A DNA stretch of 61,593 nt from Pseudoxanthomonas sp. Root65 (GTDB taxonomy: Bacteria > Pseudomonadota > Gammaproteobacteria > Xanthomonadales > Xanthomonadaceae). Made by a program: the position numbers and the translations under genes. The notes under the pieces are model-generated. The model saw only the letters and a program-made list of their open reading frames with translations. It searched no databases and was not told the DNA's origin. Within the stretch, counting starts at the first letter, position 1; each line of letters opens with the position of its first letter. The stretch is from NCBI RefSeq assembly GCF_001427635.1, contig NZ_LMHA01000003.1:373195-434787 (forward strand), written 5' to 3'. Shown here piece after piece: positions 18,012-26,136 of the stretch.

Positions 18012-18319
18012 GCGGCGTTCTCCACTTGTTGCGTGTTGTGTTCGTTGTCGTTGGCCAGGCCCAGCTGTGGTGCCAGACCGAGCAGCCGCGCGGCGTCGCG
18101 GAAGCTCTGGCTGACCGCACTGAAATCGGTGGCCAGGCCGGCCTGCTCGCGCTGGCGCACGAAGCTGCACAGCACCTGCAGGCTGGCGGTATGCACGCGC
18201 TGCACGGTGCCGGCGTCCAGCGCCAGCGGTTCCGGCTGCGCGATGTGCGGGGCCAGGTGCTGCTTGAGGTCGGTGGCGGCCTCGATACCGAGGTCGTCAC
18301 CCAGGGGCACAGCGCTCAT
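18008..18319 (-). CDS. STAS-domain protein
   Basis: 103 aa, a stand-alone STAS domain (anti-sigma-antagonist fold). The core reads LALDAGTVQRVHTASLQVLC; the Ser in HTASLQ is at the place where SpoIIAA-like proteins carry their phosphorylated residue. GGAG lies 6 nt before the ATG. First gene of a STAS-cheY-cheA unit with a σ28 promoter 30 nt upstream, and 4-bp overlap with cheY. In other bacteria STAS proteins are regulated by partner kinases or phosphatases, or act as scaffolds. Here a role in modulating the chemosensory array is inferred from position only. Confidence 0.8.
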   Translation of the reverse strand: MSAVPLGDDLGIEAATDLKQHLAPHIAQPEPLALDAGTVQRVHTASLQVLCSFVRQREQAGLATDFSAVSQSFRDAARLLGLAPQLGLANDNEHNTQQVENAA

Positions 18320-18348
18320 CGTGTCTCCGGAAGGGCGGCTCTAGTGAG

Positions 18349-18375
18349 GTATCGGCGCGGGGTGGCCGGTCTTGA
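18349..18375 (-). promoter_or_regulatory. σ28 (FliA) promoter of STAS-cheY-cheA
   Basis: Minus strand: TCAA, 15 nt, GCCGATAC, 30 nt upstream of the STAS ATG. Confidence 0.8.
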
Positions 18376-18411
18376 GGTGCGGAAGTGAAAATGTGATGGA
18401 CTGCTGGAAAG

Positions 18412-18510
<99 letters not shown>

Positions 18511-18512
<2 letters not shown>

Positions 18513-19518
18513 ACTGCAGGATCCGCGACGCATCCAGCAGGATCACCGCGCACTCGTTGAGGCGTGCCACGCCGCGGAACAGCGGATTGGCGATGCGGCC
18601 GACGCGGGCGTTGTCCGGCGATTCGATCTGCTGGTCGGCGAGATTGGCCACGTCCTCCACCGCGGTGACGCGCAGGCCCAGGGTTTCGCCATGTTCTTCG
18701 AGCACGACGATGCGGGTGGCGGCGTCGGATTCGATCGGGCGCCGGCCCAGGTACAGGCCCAGGTCGATCACCGGCACCACCTGGCCACGCAGGTTCATCA
18801 CGCCCAGCATGTGCGGTGCGGCGCCGCGCAGCGGCAGCAGGGTGGCCGGACGCACGACTTCCTGCACCTTCAGCAGTTCCAGCGCGTAATGCTGCTGGTC
18901 GCAGCGCAGGCGCAGCCAGCGGGTCTTGCGTTCGGTCGCGCGCCGGCGTTCGCCGTGGTCCGTCGGCGTGAGCAGGTAGGGCTTGTCCGGCAACGGCGGC
19001 ATGGCGCGCGGTGGCGGCGATGCCGGAACGGGCGCGGGCGCGATGACCGGCGCGGCCGGGGCAGCCACGCGCGCGGTCGGCGCGGCGCCGCCGTGGAGTT
19101 CGTCGAGCAGGGCTTCGAATTCGTCGTCGCCGATCATGTCGTCGCTGCGGCCGGGACGCGTCGGGGCGACCGCCAGTGCAGGTGCCGCGGCGGCGGGCGG
19201 CGGTGCAGGCGCAGGTGCGGCGGCAACCACCGCGGTCGGGACGCCGTCGCCATGCAACTGGTCGAGCAGGGCTTCGAACTCGTCGTCGCTGATCAGTTCC
19301 GCCTCGCTGCCGGGACGCGTCGGCGCCACCGCCAGTGCGGGTGCGGGCGTCGGAGCCACCTCGGCGGCCGGCGCGAGGACGACCGGTGCAATGTCCACGA
19401 CCGGCGCGGCACGCTCGATCGCCTCCGCGACCACGGCCGGTGCTGGCGGCGTCGCAGGCAGGCCGGCGTCGCCGAGCAGGTCGAGCAGGTAGTCGTCGAG
19501 GACGGCCGGGGTGGTCAT
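18511..19518 (-). CDS. parP: ParP-like CheW-domain protein with repeated acidic motif
   Basis: 335 aa. A long Ala/Pro-rich N-terminal region (1-195) precedes a CheW-like domain (about 200-335; VMNLRGQVVPVIDLGLYLG). The N-terminal region holds two copies of an acidic amphipathic motif: ISDDEFEALLDQLHGDG at 76-92 and IGDDEFEALLDELHGG at 129-144, each preceded by ALAVAPTRPG. The same motif is in the CheA at 22271-24028. Located directly after a ParA-like ATPase (ATGA overlap), this is the arrangement of ParC-ParP, which place chemoreceptor arrays at the cell pole in vibrios and relatives. ParP binds CheA and ParC; I infer the acidic repeats are partner-docking elements. No ordinary small CheW gene is in the window. 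Confidence 0.82.
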
Positions 19519-20297
19519 GCCGCCTGCTCCGTGTCGCGCGCTTCGGTCAGCAGCAGCCAGTCGAGCGCGCGGCGGTACGCCGACAACCCACGGCCGGGGT
19601 ACTGCGTGGCCGGGCTGGAGCGCGTCAGCGCGTCGACGCTGCAGATGCGGGTGTCATTGGGGATGGCGTCGTTCCAGACGCGCTCGCCGTATTCCTCCTG
19701 CATCGCCTTGAGCGTGTCCGCGCCGGTACGCGTGCGCTTGTCGTGCAGGGTGGGCAGGATCGAGACCGGCAGCACGCGATGGCGCGAGCGCTGGATCATG
19801 TCGGCGGTGCGGCACATGCCCTTCAGGCCGTGCAGCGCCAGCGGTTCGGTCTGGGTGGGAATGATGACGTGGTCGGCCGCGGCCAGCGCGTTGACCATCA
19901 GCAGGCCCAGCGTGGGCGGACAGTCGAACAGCACGTGGTCCCAGGCCTGCCCGCCGCGCGCCAGCGCATTGGACAGCGCCAGGCCGAGGCCGGGCTGGGT
20001 GGCACTGCGGCGCTCCAGCGTGGCCAGCGGCGTCTGCGCGGCGACGAAGGACAGGTTCTCGATCTCGGTGGCGCGCGCCACGCTGGCGAGCGTGGGCGGC
20101 TGCTCGTCGAACAGTTCCAGCACGCCGGTCGGCTGCGGATCGGTGGCCACGCCGAACGCGCGCGTCAGCGAGGCATGCGGATCCAGGTCGACCAGCAGCA
20201 CGCGATGGCCGCGCATGGCCAGGCCGCGCCCGAGGGCGAGGGTGGTGGTGGTCTTGCCGACGCCGCCTTTCTGGTTGGCGATTGCCCACACGCGCAT
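19515..20297 (-). CDS. parC: ParA/MinD-like ATPase for polar chemotaxis-array localisation (ParC)
   Basis: 260 aa from the ATG at 20297. Deviant Walker A KGGVGKTTTT near the N-terminus, Walker A' VLLVDLDPH and LFDCPPTLG switch region: a ParA-family ATPase. Position between motD and the CheW-domain ParP homologue, with 1-nt (TGATG) and 4-nt overlaps, matches ParC, which recruits ParP and CheA to the pole. An in-frame GTG one codon upstream is possible, but AGGAG lies 7 nt before the ATG and the TGATG overlap with motD favours 20297. Not a chromosome-partition ParA: no parB or parS nearby. Confidence 0.85.
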   Translation of the reverse strand: MRVWAIANQKGGVGKTTTTLALGRGLAMRGHRVLLVDLDPHASLTRAFGVATDPQPTGVLELFDEQPPTLASVARATEIENLSFVAAQTPLATLERRSATQPGLGLALSNALARGGQAWDHVLFDCPPTLGLLMVNALAAADHVIIPTQTEPLALHGLKGMCRTADMIQRSRHRVLPVSILPTLHDKRTRTGADTLKAMQEEYGERVWNDAIPNDTRICSVDALTRSSPATQYPGRGLSAYRRALDWLLLTEARDTEQAA

Positions 20298-21259
20298 CAC
20301 GGTACTCCTTCATGGACCTGGGGCGCCGGCGGCGCTCCGGGCATGGGCGACGCGGCGTGGGTCGGCAACGGCGGCAGCGGGATCACTGACGGCGGAGCGA
20401 CGGCCTGTTGCTGCGCATGCAAGTCCGGTGCCGGACCGGTCGGACTGGCCAGGATCACCAGCAGCACGCGGCGGTTGGTGTTGCGGCCTTCCTCACTGGC
20501 GTTGTCGGCGATGGGGCGGAACTCGCCGTACCCGATCATCGCCAGCCGTTCCGGCGGAATTCCGTCGCGCACGAACAGGTGCACCACGCTGGCCGCGCGG
20601 GCCGACGACAGTTCCCAGTTGGAGGGGAACTGCGAGGTGCGGATCGGTCGGTCGTCGGTGTAGCCCTCCACCCGTACGGAGTTGGGCACGTTGCCCAGCA
20701 CTTCGGCCAGCTTGCCGACGGTCTGCTGCGCCTGCGGGTCGAGCGCCGCCGAGCCGGTGGTGAACAGGATGTCGCTGTTGATCTGCACTTCCAGCCACAG
20801 CGCCGAGCGCTTGATGGTCACCAGCTTCTCGTCGATCAGCGGCGCCAGCGCGCGCTCCAGGTCGTCGGCGATGCGCTTGAGCTCGCCCTGCGCGGCCTGC
20901 AGGCCGGCGGCGTCCAGCGACATGTTCATCTGCGAGGCCATCGCGGCCAGCAGGGTGACGTTGGGCGACGGCGAGGGCGCCGACGGCCCTTCCTTGGCCC
21001 CGGACTTGATGGGCGAGGGACGGTCGAAGTCCGAGCCCTGCAACTGGTGGTTGCCCACCTGCACCGGATTGATCGTGCGCGGCGCGCCGCCGAACGCGGC
21101 GGTGAGCGCATCGGCCACCACGCGGTACTTGCCTTCGTTGACGGTGGAGATGGCGTACATCACCACGAAGAAGGCCAGCAGCAGCGTCATCAGGTCGGCG
21201 TAGGGGATCGCCCAGGCCTCGTGGTTGGCGTGCTCTTCGTGCTTCTTCCTGCGTGCCAT
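20297..21259 (-). CDS. motD: Flagellar stator protein MotD (MotB family)
   Basis: 320 aa. One membrane helix near residues 20-40 begins with the proton-path Asp22 (IPYADLMTLLLAFFVVMYA). A linker follows, then an OmpA-like peptidoglycan-binding domain (about 165-285: VRVEGYTDDRPI, SNWELSSARA, GRNTNRRV). The C-terminal 35 residues are Pro/Ala-rich. Forms the ion-conducting stator with the adjacent MotC. Paired motC-motD linked to parC-parP is typical of Pseudomonas/Xanthomonas. ATG at 21259; start follows the motC stop by 18 nt. Confidence 0.94.
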   Translation of the reverse strand: MARRKKHEEHANHEAWAIPYADLMTLLLAFFVVMYAISTVNEGKYRVVADALTAAFGGAPRTINPVQVGNHQLQGSDFDRPSPIKSGAKEGPSAPSPSPNVTLLAAMASQMNMSLDAAGLQAAQGELKRIADDLERALAPLIDEKLVTIKRSALWLEVQINSDILFTTGSAALDPQAQQTVGKLAEVLGNVPNSVRVEGYTDDRPIRTSQFPSNWELSSARAASVVHLFVRDGIPPERLAMIGYGEFRPIADNASEEGRNTNRRVLLVILASPTGPAPDLHAQQQAVAPPSVIPLPPLPTHAASPMPGAPPAPQVHEGVP

Positions 21260-21277
21260 CGCCGTCGTCCCGCCGGG

Positions 21278-22018
21278 TCAGTGCAGGAAGCCGGCCAGCT
21301 TGGCCTCGATGTTGCGCGGATTCTCGCCCTGGGCGATGGCGATCAGGCCTTCGATGATCATTTCCTGCTCGCGGCTGCGCCCGCCGATCACGCTCTTCAG
21401 CTTGCTGGCGATGGGCAGGAAGAACAGGTTGGCCGAGGCGATGCCGTAGATGGTGGCGGTGAACGCGGCGGCGATGCCGTGGCCCAGCTTGCTGGGGTCG
21501 GCCAGGTTCTTCATCACCGCGATCAGGCCGAACACGGCGCCGATGATGCCCAGCGTGGGGGCGTAGATGCCCATCGCCTCGAACACCTTGGCGGCGGCCA
21601 GGTCCTGGTGTTCCTGGCCGTTGAGGTCGATCTCCATCATGTGCCGGATCGATTCCGGTTCCACACCGTCGACCAGCATCTGCAGGCCCTTCTTCAGGAA
21701 CGGATCGTCCTGCTGGCTGACCACCGGCTCCAGGCCCAGCAGGCCCTGCTTGCGTGCGATGTTGCTCCACTCGACGATCTGCGCGAGCAGCGCGTCGCCG
21801 TCGGTGCCCGGCGGGCGGATCACCCAGCGGGCGATCGACACCGCGCGCTTGAACACCGGCGGCGGCGTATGCACCAGGATCGCGGCCAGCGTGCCGAGGA
21901 TGACGATGACGAATGCCGCCGACGACCACAGCGACGACAGGCCGGCTCCCTTGAGGATGCTGCCGCCCACCAGCGCGACCAGCGCCAGCAGGAGTCCGAT
22001 GAGGCTGAAGATATCCAT
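21278..22018 (-). CDS. motC: Flagellar stator protein MotC (MotA family)
   Basis: 246 aa. Four membrane helices: two near the N-terminus (about 5-25 and 33-52) and two around 150-170 and 180-205. Motifs include the cytoplasmic EPVVSQQDDPFLKKGLQMLVDG region and YAPTLGIIGAVFGLI. MotA_ExbB family, stator subunit that transmits ion flow to FliG. The σ28 -10 element ends only 8 nt before the ATG and no Shine-Dalgarno is present, so the mRNA from this promoter would be nearly leaderless; read-through from upstream cheA may also express it. Confidence 0.94.
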   Translation of the reverse strand: MDIFSLIGLLLALVALVGGSILKGAGLSSLWSSAAFVIVILGTLAAILVHTPPPVFKRAVSIARWVIRPPGTDGDALLAQIVEWSNIARKQGLLGLEPVVSQQDDPFLKKGLQMLVDGVEPESIRHMMEIDLNGQEHQDLAAAKVFEAMGIYAPTLGIIGAVFGLIAVMKNLADPSKLGHGIAAAFTATIYGIASANLFFLPIASKLKSVIGGRSREQEMIIEGLIAIAQGENPRNIEAKLAGFLH

Positions 22019-22026
22019 GTGCTGAT

Positions 22027-22053
22027 CTATCGGCCTGGTCGAGAGGGACTTGA
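22027..22053 (-). promoter_or_regulatory. σ28 (FliA) promoter directly before motC
   Basis: Minus strand: TCAA, 15 nt, GCCGATAG, then ATCAGCAC and the motC ATG. Expected transcript start is only a few nt from the start codon. Confidence 0.75.
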
Positions 22054-22064
22054 GGTGGACCGCT

Positions 22065-22087
22065 TGTGGGAGCGACGTAAGTCGCGA
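22065..22087 (+). repeat. REP-like element (GTGGGAGCGAC type), copy A
   Basis: TGTGGGAGCGAC-GTAA-GTCGCGA, a short imperfect hairpin (GCGAC/GTCGC). Direct repeat with copy B and inverted to copy C in the same motC-cheA gap. Confidence 0.75.
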
Positions 22088-22111
22088 TCGCGATCACACC
22101 CAGATCGTTGT

Positions 22112-22134
22112 TGTGGGAGCGACGTAAGTCGCGA
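22112..22134 (+). repeat. REP-like element, copy B
   Basis: Identical 23-nt sequence to copy A, 47 nt further on. Confidence 0.75.
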
Positions 22135-22183
22135 TGGCCGCGAGACGGATGGGTAGAGGGTCTTGATGTCTGAGAGAAAAAGC

Positions 22184-22206
22184 TCGCGACTTACGTCGCT
22201 CCCACA
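22184..22206 (-). repeat. REP-like element, copy C (inverted)
   Basis: Exact reverse complement of copies A and B. With B it can form a large stem-loop between cheA and motC. Confidence 0.75.
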
Positions 22207-22270
22207 ACAGCCCGGCACCCACACCCACTCGGCACCCACAGCAGCCCGGCTCCCGCGCCCGCCCACTGCG

Positions 22271-24028
22271 TCACGCCGTCGCGCGCAGCCCGTCGACATC
22301 CAGGATCAGGGCCATGCGGCCGTCGCCGATCAGCGTGGCGCCGGCGTAGCCGGGCAGGCCGCGCACGGCGCGCGGCAGCGGCTTGATGACGACTTCCTCG
22401 CGGCCGCGGACCTGGTCGACGATCAGGCCGAAGCGCTGCTCGCCCATCTGCAGCACCACGATGGTCAGCAGCGGCGCCATGAACGGGTCCACGCGCAGCC
22501 ACTGGCGCAGGTCGACCAGCGGCAGGGTATGGCTCTGGCGGTCCAGCACGGCCTGGCCGTCGAACCAGCGCAGGCTTTCCGACGGCGCGTGCAGCACTTC
22601 CATCACGCGCGCCAGCGGCAGCGCGTAGACGGGGTCGCCGGCCTGCACCAGCAGGGTCGGCAGGATGGCCAGCGTCAGCGGCACGCGGATGACGAAACGG
22701 CTGCCGCGACCGACATCGGAATGGATGGTGATCTGGCCGCTGAGTTCGCGGATGCGCGACTGCACCACGTCCATGCCGACGCCGCGGCCGGAAATGTCGG
22801 TGACCTCGGCCTTGGTCGAGAAGCCCGGCAGGAAGATCAGCTGCAGGCATTCGTCGTGGCTGAGGCGGGCGGCGGCCTCGGGATCGATCAGGCCTTTTTC
22901 CAGCGCCTTGACGCGCAGGCGTTCCGGATCGATGCCGGCGCCGTCGTCGCGGATCTCGATGGTGACAAAGTCGCCTTCCTGCTGCGCCGACAGCCGCACA
23001 TGGCCCTGCCTGGGCTTGCTGCAGGCCTCGCGCAGCGACGGCACTTCGATCCCGTGGTCGATCGCGTTGCGCACCAGGTGCACCAGCGGATCGGCCAGCG
23101 CCTCGACCAGGTTGCGGTCGAGCTCCGTGTCGGCGCCGACCAGTTCCAGGTCGACTTCCTTCTGCAGCTGGCGGGCGACGTCGCGAGCGACCTTGGGGAA
23201 GCGCGAGAACACCTTGCCGACCGGCTGCATGCGCGTACGCATCACGGCGGTCTGCAGGCGTGCGGTGGCGATGTCCAGGCTGCTGACGGCGCGGTCCAGT
23301 TCCTCGTCGCGGATGCGCGCGCGCAGCGTCTTCAGGCGGTTGCGCGACAGCACCAGCTCGCCGACGAGGTTGACGATGGCATCCAGCCGCTTGGTGTCCA
23401 CGCGGATGGTCTGTTCGACCTCGCCGCCGGCCTTGGCGGCGGGCTTCGGCGCGGCGGGTCTGGCCGGAGCGGGCGCCGGTGCGGCTCGCGGTGGCGTGGG
23501 CGCAGGCGCGGCCAAGGTCGTCGGCGCGCCATCGCCGTGCAGCTGGTCGAGCAGCGCTTCGAATTCGTCGTCGCTGATCATGTCGCCGCCCGCGGCGGGC
23601 GCCGTCGGTGTCGCCAGTGCAGCAGGCGCAGAGCGAGGTGCGGGGGCGCCACCGTGCACGTCGAACTGGTCGATCAGGATCTGTGGCGCATGCGGCGGGT
23701 CTTCGCCGGCGCCGATGGCGTCCAGCATCTGCTGCAGCCAGTCCAGCGACTGCTGCGCGGCGTCGAAGTGCTGCGCTTCCAGCGCGGCCTGACCGGCGCG
23801 GACCAGGCCCAAGGTCTCTTCGGCCGCGTGGCACAGGTTGACCATGGGCTGGATGCCGAGGAAGCCGGCACCACCCTTGAGGGTGTGGAAGCCGCGGAAC
23901 ACCGCGTTGAGCTGGTCGCTGTCGGACGGGTCCTGTTCCAGCGTGACCAGCTGTTCGCCGAGCCGGTCGAGGATTTCCTGCGCTTCGATCAGGAAGTCGG
24001 CGGCGATTTCGGGCGTGACGGCGGACAT
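22271..24028 (-). CDS. cheA: Chemotaxis histidine kinase CheA (flagellar copy)
   Basis: 585 aa. Hpt domain with His48 (RGFHTLKGGAGFLG), an Ala/Pro linker holding ISDDEFEALLDQLHGDG at 151-167, P3 helices (about 205-275), HATPase (HLVRNAIDHG, RDDGAGIDP, GRGVGMDVV) and a CheW-like C-terminal domain. No obvious P2 domain: the linker between Hpt and P3 is short, with the acidic motif in its place. The motif is nearly identical to two copies in the ParP homologue encoded three genes downstream, which suggests a shared partner, perhaps ParC. Operon cheY-cheZ-(small ORF)-cheA under a σ28 promoter marks it as the kinase controlling the flagellar motor. Confidence 0.96.
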   Translation of the reverse strand: MSAVTPEIAADFLIEAQEILDRLGEQLVTLEQDPSDSDQLNAVFRGFHTLKGGAGFLGIQPMVNLCHAAEETLGLVRAGQAALEAQHFDAAQQSLDWLQQMLDAIGAGEDPPHAPQILIDQFDVHGGAPAPRSAPAALATPTAPAAGGDMISDDEFEALLDQLHGDGAPTTLAAPAPTPPRAAPAPAPARPAAPKPAAKAGGEVEQTIRVDTKRLDAIVNLVGELVLSRNRLKTLRARIRDEELDRAVSSLDIATARLQTAVMRTRMQPVGKVFSRFPKVARDVARQLQKEVDLELVGADTELDRNLVEALADPLVHLVRNAIDHGIEVPSLREACSKPRQGHVRLSAQQEGDFVTIEIRDDGAGIDPERLRVKALEKGLIDPEAAARLSHDECLQLIFLPGFSTKAEVTDISGRGVGMDVVQSRIRELSGQITIHSDVGRGSRFVIRVPLTLAILPTLLVQAGDPVYALPLARVMEVLHAPSESLRWFDGQAVLDRQSHTLPLVDLRQWLRVDPFMAPLLTIVVLQMGEQRFGLIVDQVRGREEVVIKPLPRAVRGLPGYAGATLIGDGRMALILDVDGLRATA

Positions 24029-24055
24029 GGGCGGGACGGATACCGGGGCAGGCGA

Positions 24056-24193
24056 TCAGCGGGAGGAATCGAGCAGGGCCGGGGCGGCGCGGCGTCGCAG
24101 GAAACGGCCGACCAGCGCATCGCAGACCAGCAGCGATCCCACGAACAGCAGGACGACGGGGTGACGGGAACGGCGGGCGGCAGCGGCGGGCAT
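24056..24193 (-). CDS. Small putative membrane protein between cheZ and cheA
   Basis: 45 aa: a basic N-terminus (MPAAAARRSRHP), one hydrophobic stretch (VVLLFVGSLLVCDALVG) and a basic tail (FLRRRAAP). Its stop lies 27 nt before the cheA start and a GGAG sits 7 nt before the ATG, so translation within the che operon is plausible. I do not recognise the family. It could instead be noncoding filler of the 202-nt cheZ-cheA gap; conservation in relatives would decide. Confidence 0.42.
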   Translation of the reverse strand: MPAAAARRSRHPVVLLFVGSLLVCDALVGRFLRRRAAPALLDSSR

Positions 24194-24230
24194 GGCGGGT
24201 CTCCGGTTCCGCAGCGCGTGTCCCCCGGGG

Positions 24231-24848
24231 CTACAACCCCAGGCCGGACAGCAGGTCGTCGGCGTCGTCCTGCGAAAACGCGTTGCGGTCAAGACCAGCA
24301 ACGGCCGGACCGGCGAGTTCTGAAGCCTTGTCGCGGTTTTTTTCCGGTGGCGGCAGGCCGAGCGCGCCGAAACCCTCGTGCACGCGACGCACGATGCCGG
24401 CCACGCGGCGGATGATCTGGCCGGTGAGGTCCTGGTAACTCTGCGCCAGCGCCATCTCGGACAGGCCCTTGCCGATGCTGTCCACCAGCGCGGCCTGCGC
24501 CGGCGACAGGTCGGTGGCTTTCAGCTGGGTGGCGTAGCCACGGCACTGTTCGGCCAGGTCCAGCGTCTTGTGGCTGGCCTGCTCGGTCATCTCCACCACG
24601 TGGTCCAGGCGTGCACAGGCGTCATCGAGTTCGTCCGGACCGGTCGGCGGCAGCTCGCCCAGCGTCTGCGCCAGCTCACGCGCCAAGCGTCCCAGGCCCT
24701 GCATCATCGGCTGCGTGCGCCACGCGGCGATGGCATCCAGTTCGCGACGCCAGCCGGCTTCGTCGCCCTGTTCCAGGGCGTCGAGGGCGTGCTGCAGTTT
24801 CTCCACCAGCGCCGCGCGGGCAGCGGTGGCGTCGACGACGGCGTTCAT
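24231..24848 (-). CDS. cheZ: CheY-P phosphatase CheZ
   Basis: 205 aa, largely α-helical. The active-site region reads ALAQSYQDLTGQIIRR, matching the CheZ pattern with the catalytic Gln (QDLTGQ). The extreme C-terminus NAFSQDDADDLLSGLGL is the amphipathic CheY-binding tail typical of CheZ. Dephosphorylates CheY-P to end the turning signal. Start ATG 24848 overlaps the cheY stop (TGATG), so it is translationally coupled to cheY. Confidence 0.94.
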   Translation of the reverse strand: MNAVVDATAARAALVEKLQHALDALEQGDEAGWRRELDAIAAWRTQPMMQGLGRLARELAQTLGELPPTGPDELDDACARLDHVVEMTEQASHKTLDLAEQCRGYATQLKATDLSPAQAALVDSIGKGLSEMALAQSYQDLTGQIIRRVAGIVRRVHEGFGALGLPPPEKNRDKASELAGPAVAGLDRNAFSQDDADDLLSGLGL

Positions 24849-25243
24849 CAGGCGGCCGCTCCCAGGCGTTCGAAGATCTTGCCCAGCTTCTCTTCCAGCG
24901 TCTGCGCGGTGAACGGCTTGATGATGTAGCCGTTCACGCCGTTCTGCGCCGCTTCGATGATCTGCTCGCGCTTGGCCTCGGCGGTCACCATCAGCACCGG
25001 CAGGGTCTTGTAGCGGTCGTCGGCGCGGATGGCCTTCAGCAGCTCGATGCCGGTCATGCCGGGCATGTTCCAGTCGGTGACCACGAAGTCGAAACCGCCC
25101 TGGCCCAGCGCCGTCAATGCGCTGTTGCCGTCCTCGGCCTCGGCGGTGTTCGTGTAGCCCAGGTCGTTGAGCAGGTTCTTGATGATGCGGCGCATGGTGG
25201 AGAAATCGTCCACGATCAGGATGCGCATGTTCTTGTTGGTCAC
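24848..25243 (-). CDS. cheY: Chemotaxis response regulator CheY (motor-binding)
   Basis: 131 aa receiver domain. [10 protein letters not shown], phospho-acceptor Asp in [19 protein letters not shown] and [12 protein letters not shown] match canonical flagellar CheY closely. CheY-P binds FliM (whose N-terminal LSQDEIDALLNG is present at 44076-45116). Start is a GTG at 25243 with CGGAG 5 nt upstream; an ATG five codons in (MRILIV) is an alternative. First gene of cheY-cheZ-orf-cheA, preceded by a σ28 promoter. Confidence 0.95.
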   Translation of the reverse strand: MTNKNMRILIVDDFSTMRRIIKNLLNDLGYTNTAEAEDGNSALTALGQGGFDFVVTDWNMPGMTGIELLKAIRADDRYKTLPVLMVTAEAKREQIIEAAQNGVNGYIIKPFTAQTLEEKLGKIFERLGAAA

Positions 25244-25282
25244 GGGTGCTCCGGTATTGCGTGGACGGCGAGTCTGGAGGGG

Positions 25283-25309
25283 GTATCGGCCGGGGCCGGG
25301 AAATGTTTA
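25283..25309 (-). promoter_or_regulatory. σ28 (FliA) promoter of cheY-cheZ-cheA
   Basis: Minus strand: TAAA, 15 nt, GCCGATAC, 39 nt upstream of the cheY start. It lies just past fliA, the gene for its own sigma factor. Confidence 0.85.
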
Positions 25310-25354
25310 GGGGCGGTGGATGACGCGGCAGGGGCACAGGGTGCGGAGCCGTGT

Positions 25355-25393
25355 CTCACTCCTCACGCCTCTCCACTCGCTTCTCACTCCTCG
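25355..25393. repeat. GAGTGAG-type repeat, copy 2 (one arm)
   Basis: CTCACTCCTCACGCCTCTCC followed by ACTCGCTTCTCACTCCTCG. Only the right-arm half is present. Its edge overlaps the fliA stop codon: the repeat sequence supplies the GAGGAGTGA end of the gene. Confidence 0.65.
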
Positions 25394-26136
25394 TCTCCCA
25401 GCCCCGCGTCGGCCTTCTCGAACACCTGCAGGCGTCCGCGCAGGCGCACCATCGCCTGGCCGTGGATCTGGCAGACGCGCGATTCGCTTACGCCGAGCAC
25501 GGCGCCGATTTCCTTCAGGTTGAGCTCCTGCTCGTAGTACATCGACAGCACCAGTTGCTCGCGCTCGGGCAGCTGGCCGATGCACTTGACCAGTTGCTGG
25601 CGGAACTCGCTGCGTTCCAGGTTCTGCTGCGGCGAGGGACCGCCGGTACGCGAGGTGTTCGGCTCGCCGTGGTCGTCGATGTGCGACTCCAGGCTCAGCA
25701 CCTGGCCACGCGCGGCGTCTTCCATCAGGCGCAGGTATTCGGGCAGCGGCATCTCCATCGCGCTCGCCACTTCGGTGGCGATGGCGGCACGGCCGGTGCG
25801 CTGTTCGATCTCGCGCACGGTGGCGGCGGCCTGGCGCGCGCGGCGATGCACCGAGCGCGGCACCCAGTCGCCACGGCGGATCTCGTCGATCATCGAGCCG
25901 CGGATGCGGATGGAGGCGTACGTCTCGAACGAGGCGCCCTGTTCGGCGTCGTAGCTGCGCGAGGCTTCCAGCAGGCCGATCATGCCGGCCTGAATCAGGT
26001 CGTCGATCTCCACGCTGGCCGGCAGTCGCGCCGCCAGGTGATGGGCGATGCGGCGGACCAGGTCGGCGTGCTGGGTGACGAAGTCGTTGGCGGCGCTTCG
26101 CTGCACCGCGCGGTACTGGGCGGCGGCGGTGTTCAT
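25384..26136 (-). CDS. fliA: Flagellar sigma factor FliA (σ28)
   Basis: 250 aa. Region 2 (IDDLIQAGMIGLLEASRSYD, FETYASIRIRGSMIDEIR) with the -10 recognition helix, region 3 and region 4 (LPEREQLVLSMYYEQELNLK, VLGVSESRVCQIH) with the -35 HTH. Drives late flagellar and chemotaxis genes; eight fitting promoters are visible in this window. ATGA overlap with flhG upstream shows coupling. The last codons come from the edge of a palindromic repeat. FlgM, its expected inhibitor, is not in the window. Confidence 0.97.
   Translation of the reverse strand: MNTAAAQYRAVQRSAANDFVTQHADLVRRIAHHLAARLPASVEIDDLIQAGMIGLLEASRSYDAEQGASFETYASIRIRGSMIDEIRRGDWVPRSVHRRARQAAATVREIEQRTGRAAIATEVASAMEMPLPEYLRLMEDAARGQVLSLESHIDDHGEPNTSRTGGPSPQQNLERSEFRQQLVKCIGQLPEREQLVLSMYYEQELNLKEIGAVLGVSESRVCQIHGQAMVRLRGRLQVFEKADAGLGDEE

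Noticed and set aside
19515..20297. Chromosome or plasmid partition ParA
   Set aside because: No parB or parS nearby; overlap with motD and a CheW-domain ParP homologue fits ParC of chemotaxis arrays.
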